Notes under the pieces: generated by a model
What the model was told of the DNA's origin: nothing
Database searches by the model: none
The model's input: only the letters and a program-made list of their open reading frames with translations
Source: CAZYPU01 sp964649665
GTDB lineage: Bacteria > Omnitrophota > Gorgyraeia > JABMRN01 > RBG-13-46-9
Length of the DNA stretch: 16,664 bases
Direction of reading: 5' to 3'
NCBI GenBank assembly: GCA_964649665.1
Contig: CAZYPU010000022.1
Span: 1 to 16,664, forward strand
Shown here: positions 14,583 to 16,664 of the stretch, in pieces
Numbering within the stretch: the stretch's first letter is position 1
Layout: every line of letters starts with the position of its first letter
Made by a program: the position numbers and the translations under genes

Positions 14583-15354
14583 TAATCCTCACCGCGAACC
14601 TGTCGCGTCTGAGCTTCCTCAAAAGCCGCTTCGCGTAATACTTGTTTGAAAACTTGCCCGCCCTCACCCTGTATAAAACGCCGTCGTTTTGCCGAACCCT
14701 CTGTATGTAGGAATCGTATTTCTTCTTTCTTAACCTTTTTTGAAGTTTTTTCGCGTTTCTAAGATTTCCGAATGCCCCGAGCTGAACAATGTAATAACTT
14801 GTCTTTTTCGAGGCCTGAAAATATTCGATTTTGTCGGCCTCGAAACTCCCGCCGTACTGATTTTTAACTTTTTGGAAATAAGCGTTTGCCTTCTTGGTAT
14901 TTTTCTTTGCCCCGTAGCAGAGAGCGGTATTGTAATATACACTGCTTGCCCTCTCGGAATCGGGGTACATGCCCATGAAGGTTTCGTAAGCATCGATGGC
15001 GTCATCATATTCTTTCTCGTAAAAATAGGAATCGGCAATGCCGATATGCGCCTCCTCTTCAAAGGCATCTCCCCGCATTTCCGACATATTCCGGAACAGA
15101 TCTCTTGCCTTATCGAATTCGCCAAGTTGTATATGGGAAAGTCCGGTAAGATACAGGATTTCTTTTTTTTGGTCGCAACCAAGCCGCCGCTCCGGCAGGA
15201 GGCGTTCCACCTTCCTGATTAAAGCGGCGTAGTCGCCCCTCAAAAACAGGATGTTTACGTCTTCGACAAAGTCGGACCTCGACGCCTGGCGCGCCTCTGC
15301 GCCCGGGCAGATAATAAGCAGGCTAAACGCGAGAATGGCGGCAATTTTTTTCAT
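14572..15354 (-). CDS. Secreted TPR and SPOR domain protein
   Basis: A 260-residue exported protein. The first 21 residues are a signal peptide (MKKIAAILAFSLLIICPGAEA) with an AEA cleavage site; C16 lacks a good lipobox, so signal peptidase I processing is likelier. Residues about 30-180 form tetratricopeptide-like helical repeats (LTGLSHIQLGEFDKARDLF, AIDAYETFMGMYPDSERASSVYYNTALCY). The C-terminus (about 187-260; YYIVQLGAFGNLRNAKKLQKRL, LYRVRAGKFSNKYYAKRLL) is a SPOR domain, which binds denuded peptidoglycan glycan strands at septa. A periplasmic or cell-wall role is inferred. I chose the ATG at 15354 because the hydrophobic signal begins there and GAGGAG lies upstream. It overlaps the end of miaB by 32 bp and the start of miaA by 11 bp. 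Confidence 0.87.
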   Translation of the reverse strand: MKKIAAILAFSLLIICPGAEARQASRSDFVEDVNILFLRGDYAALIRKVERLLPERRLGCDQKKEILYLTGLSHIQLGEFDKARDLFRNMSEMRGDAFEEEAHIGIADSYFYEKEYDDAIDAYETFMGMYPDSERASSVYYNTALCYGAKKNTKKANAYFQKVKNQYGGSFEADKIEYFQASKKTSYYIVQLGAFGNLRNAKKLQKRLRKKKYDSYIQRVRQNDGVLYRVRAGKFSNKYYAKRLLRKLRRDRFAVRIIVE

Positions 15355-16534
15355 TTTTTCTCCTCGAGATCTCCTTTTGCAGGTCAAGAAGGGCCCTGTG
15401 ATTCCTTTTTTTTACGTCTTCCGGCACGTCATCTTCCAGCTTCGCCGCGGTTGTACCGGGCCTGGGCGAATATTTGAAAATATAGGCGAAATCGAATTTT
15501 ATTTTTTTCATCATCCGAAGGGTATCTTCAAAATCTTTCTCTTTCTCCGTGGGGAAACCGGTAATTATGTCCGTTGTAAAACGCAATCCCGGAACGATTT
15601 TACGCGCTCCGGCGGCAAGCCCCAGATACTTCTCCGCCGTATAGCCCCTGTTCATAAGCCGGAGTATGCGGTCCGAGCCCGACTGAAGCGGAAGGTGCAG
15701 GTGTTTTACGACTTTATCAAGTTCGCGCACTGCTTTAAACAACTCATTGTTTGCGTCCTTGGGGTGGCTGGTCATAAAACGGATTTTTTCCATGCCTTCG
15801 ACACCATTGATAATTGTAAGCAACCGGACAAAATTACACGTTTTACCTTCCCCGTCATTGCGAGCAATCCCTTTATACGAGTTAACATTCTGCCCTAACA
15901 GCGTTATGTCAGTAATGCCGCCGGCAACCAAATCCCTTATCTCATTTATTATATCGCCTTCCCTCCTCGAACGTTCACGCCCTCTTACATAAGGCACGAT
16001 GCAATAACTGCAAAAGTTGTCACAGCCGCGCATTATGGACACGTAGGCATGGTTTTTACTCGTCCTGTAAGAAAGGCTTGACTCCGGCAGCGGCGCGTCG
16101 ATGCCGTCAAGTGCCGCTATCCTGCGGCCGGGGGCTTCTTTTACAAGTTCCGGCAGACGCGCGATTTCCCCTGTTCCGCAGACGATATTGAGTTTTGGCA
16201 GCTGTTTGAAAAGCTTTTCCTTTAACGCCTGCGCCGCGCATCCTGCCACGGCGTATATCTTTTTATCTTCGTACTTATGCATCAGCTGGCCCATACTGCT
16301 TATGGCGCGCTTTTCGGCGTGTTCCCTTACGGAACAGGTATTAAAAAGTATAATATCGGCGCCATCCGGCGAATCGGCGAGCCTGTATCCCCTCTTTAAG
16401 AACAGGCCGGCGATAAATTCCGAATCCCTCTCGTTCATCTGACATCCGAAGGTACGCAAAAGTATACGCTTTCCGTGCCCCGGCTTGTCTTTATTTTCGC
16501 CCTTTTTGGCGTCGTTTCGCTCTTTTTCTGACAT
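15323..16534 (-). CDS. miaB: tRNA-2-methylthio-N6-dimethylallyladenosine synthase lacking TRAM
   Basis: Radical SAM methylthiotransferase converting i6A37 to ms2i6A37 in tRNA. Auxiliary cluster cysteines C31, C67 and C99 lie in the UPF0004 domain, and the radical SAM cluster C171-x3-C175-x2-C178 is in RGCDNFCSYCIVPYVRGRE. LGQNVNSY, IRFMTSHPKD, HLPLQSGSDRIL and TDIITGFPTE are canonical MiaB. The 403-residue protein ends in LQKEISRRKNEKNC, where the RNA-binding TRAM domain would normally begin, so about 60 residues are missing. The last codons are an alternative-frame reading of the next gene's signal peptide. Residues 222-229 (GIARNDGE) are encoded by a palindromic repeat. The ATG at 16534 has AAGAAGGAG upstream, and the first 22 residues are a charged extension. 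Confidence 0.95.
   Translation of the reverse strand: MSEKERNDAKKGENKDKPGHGKRILLRTFGCQMNERDSEFIAGLFLKRGYRLADSPDGADIILFNTCSVREHAEKRAISSMGQLMHKYEDKKIYAVAGCAAQALKEKLFKQLPKLNIVCGTGEIARLPELVKEAPGRRIAALDGIDAPLPESSLSYRTSKNHAYVSIMRGCDNFCSYCIVPYVRGRERSRREGDIINEIRDLVAGGITDITLLGQNVNSYKGIARNDGEGKTCNFVRLLTIINGVEGMEKIRFMTSHPKDANNELFKAVRELDKVVKHLHLPLQSGSDRILRLMNRGYTAEKYLGLAAGARKIVPGLRFTTDIITGFPTEKEKDFEDTLRMMKKIKFDFAYIFKYSPRPGTTAAKLEDDVPEDVKKRNHRALLDLQKEISRRKNEKNCRHSRV
15850..15871. repeat. Short palindromic repeat inside miaB
   Basis: The plus strand reads CCCCGTCATTGCGAGCAA followed by TCCC, with a perfect palindrome ATTGC-GA-GCAAT at 15857-15868. GTCATTGCGAG...AAGCAATCC is a well-known family of dispersed bacterial palindromic repeats; this copy is a minimal form without the central part. 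It is translated in frame as GIARNDGE in a loop of MiaB that varies in length among homologues. Confidence 0.6.
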
Positions 16535-16659
16535 TTTACTCCTTCTTCTGCCTGACGATCCTTCAACGCCTCGTCATAGCACATCTTCCACGGCTGATTA
16601 ATATCAACCTTAACAATTTCCTGATTTTGAATATAAATCCCTTTAAATATGATCCTCAT
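16435..16659 (-). CDS. Possible small protein upstream of and overlapping miaB
   Basis: An open frame of 74 residues beginning at ATG 16659 (MRIIFKGIYIQNQEIVKVDI), or entering from beyond the window since no in-frame stop lies between 16659 and the edge. Its first about 42 residues look protein-like and lie in the 130 bp before miaB. The last third is an overlapping-frame reading of the miaB 5' end, which is low in complexity. The ribosome binding site cannot be seen because the window ends 5 bases upstream. I do not recognise a family. It could be a real small gene coupled to miaB, the end of a longer gene, or an artefact. Confidence 0.3.
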   Translation of the reverse strand: MRIIFKGIYIQNQEIVKVDINQPWKMCYDEALKDRQAEEGVKCQKKSETTPKRAKIKTSRGTESVYFCVPSDVR

Positions 16660-16664
16660 AAACG

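Noticed and set aside
15240..15354. Frameshifted TRAM domain after the miaB stop
   Set aside because: The sequence after the stop is the well-formed signal peptide and mature N-terminus of the SPOR protein; no TRAM-like sequence is seen in the other frames.

Overview
The window is one gene-dense, almost entirely minus-strand stretch of a bacterial chromosome. Read in the direction of transcription (high to low coordinates) it carries two packed gene runs. The organism is bacterial: class I heat-shock genes under a CIRCE operator, bacterial MiaA/MiaB/HflX, an AccD-type carboxyltransferase and GGDEF proteins. A secreted SPOR-domain protein suggests a Gram-negative-type envelope. From gene order and the small palindromic repeats my best guess is a candidate-phylum lineage such as Omnitrophota (PVC group). 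This is an inference from style, not a proven placement.

Right part (16664 to 11009): a possible small ORF overlapping the start of miaB, then miaB, a secreted TPR/SPOR protein, miaA, a B12-type radical SAM protein and hflX. The genes overlap or nearly touch (32 bp, 11 bp, 1 bp, then a 5 bp gap), so they are probably one operon. MiaA and MiaB perform successive steps of ms2i6A tRNA modification; HflX is a ribosome-associated GTPase often found near miaA.

Middle part (10935 to about 4851): a clear sigma70-like promoter overlapped by a perfect CIRCE operator, then hrcA, grpE, dnaK, dnaJ, an FmdB-type zinc ribbon and a DUF1015 protein. HrcA should repress this operon and DnaK/DnaJ/GrpE form the Hsp70 folding machine. 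HrcA lacks about 100 central residues, and DnaK is of the short, insert-lacking type seen in Gram-positive bacteria and archaea.

Left part (4850 to 1): an intergenic palindromic and tandem repeat, accD, a MalK/UgpC-type sugar ABC ATPase preceded by a promoter-like sequence with two LacI-family-like operator candidates, then two consecutive membrane-anchored GAF-GGDEF diguanylate cyclases. One keeps the RxxD inhibitory site and the other does not. The last 112 bases form a stem-loop-rich region that may be the leader of a gene outside the window.

Most unusual signals: two short palindromic repeat sequences of apparently mobile type lie in frame inside conserved genes (grpE and miaB), a third repeat type is intergenic, HrcA is internally shortened, and MiaB has lost its TRAM domain with its stop lying inside the next gene. 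I saw no CRISPR array, tRNA, rRNA, insertion sequence or complete new defence-type system.
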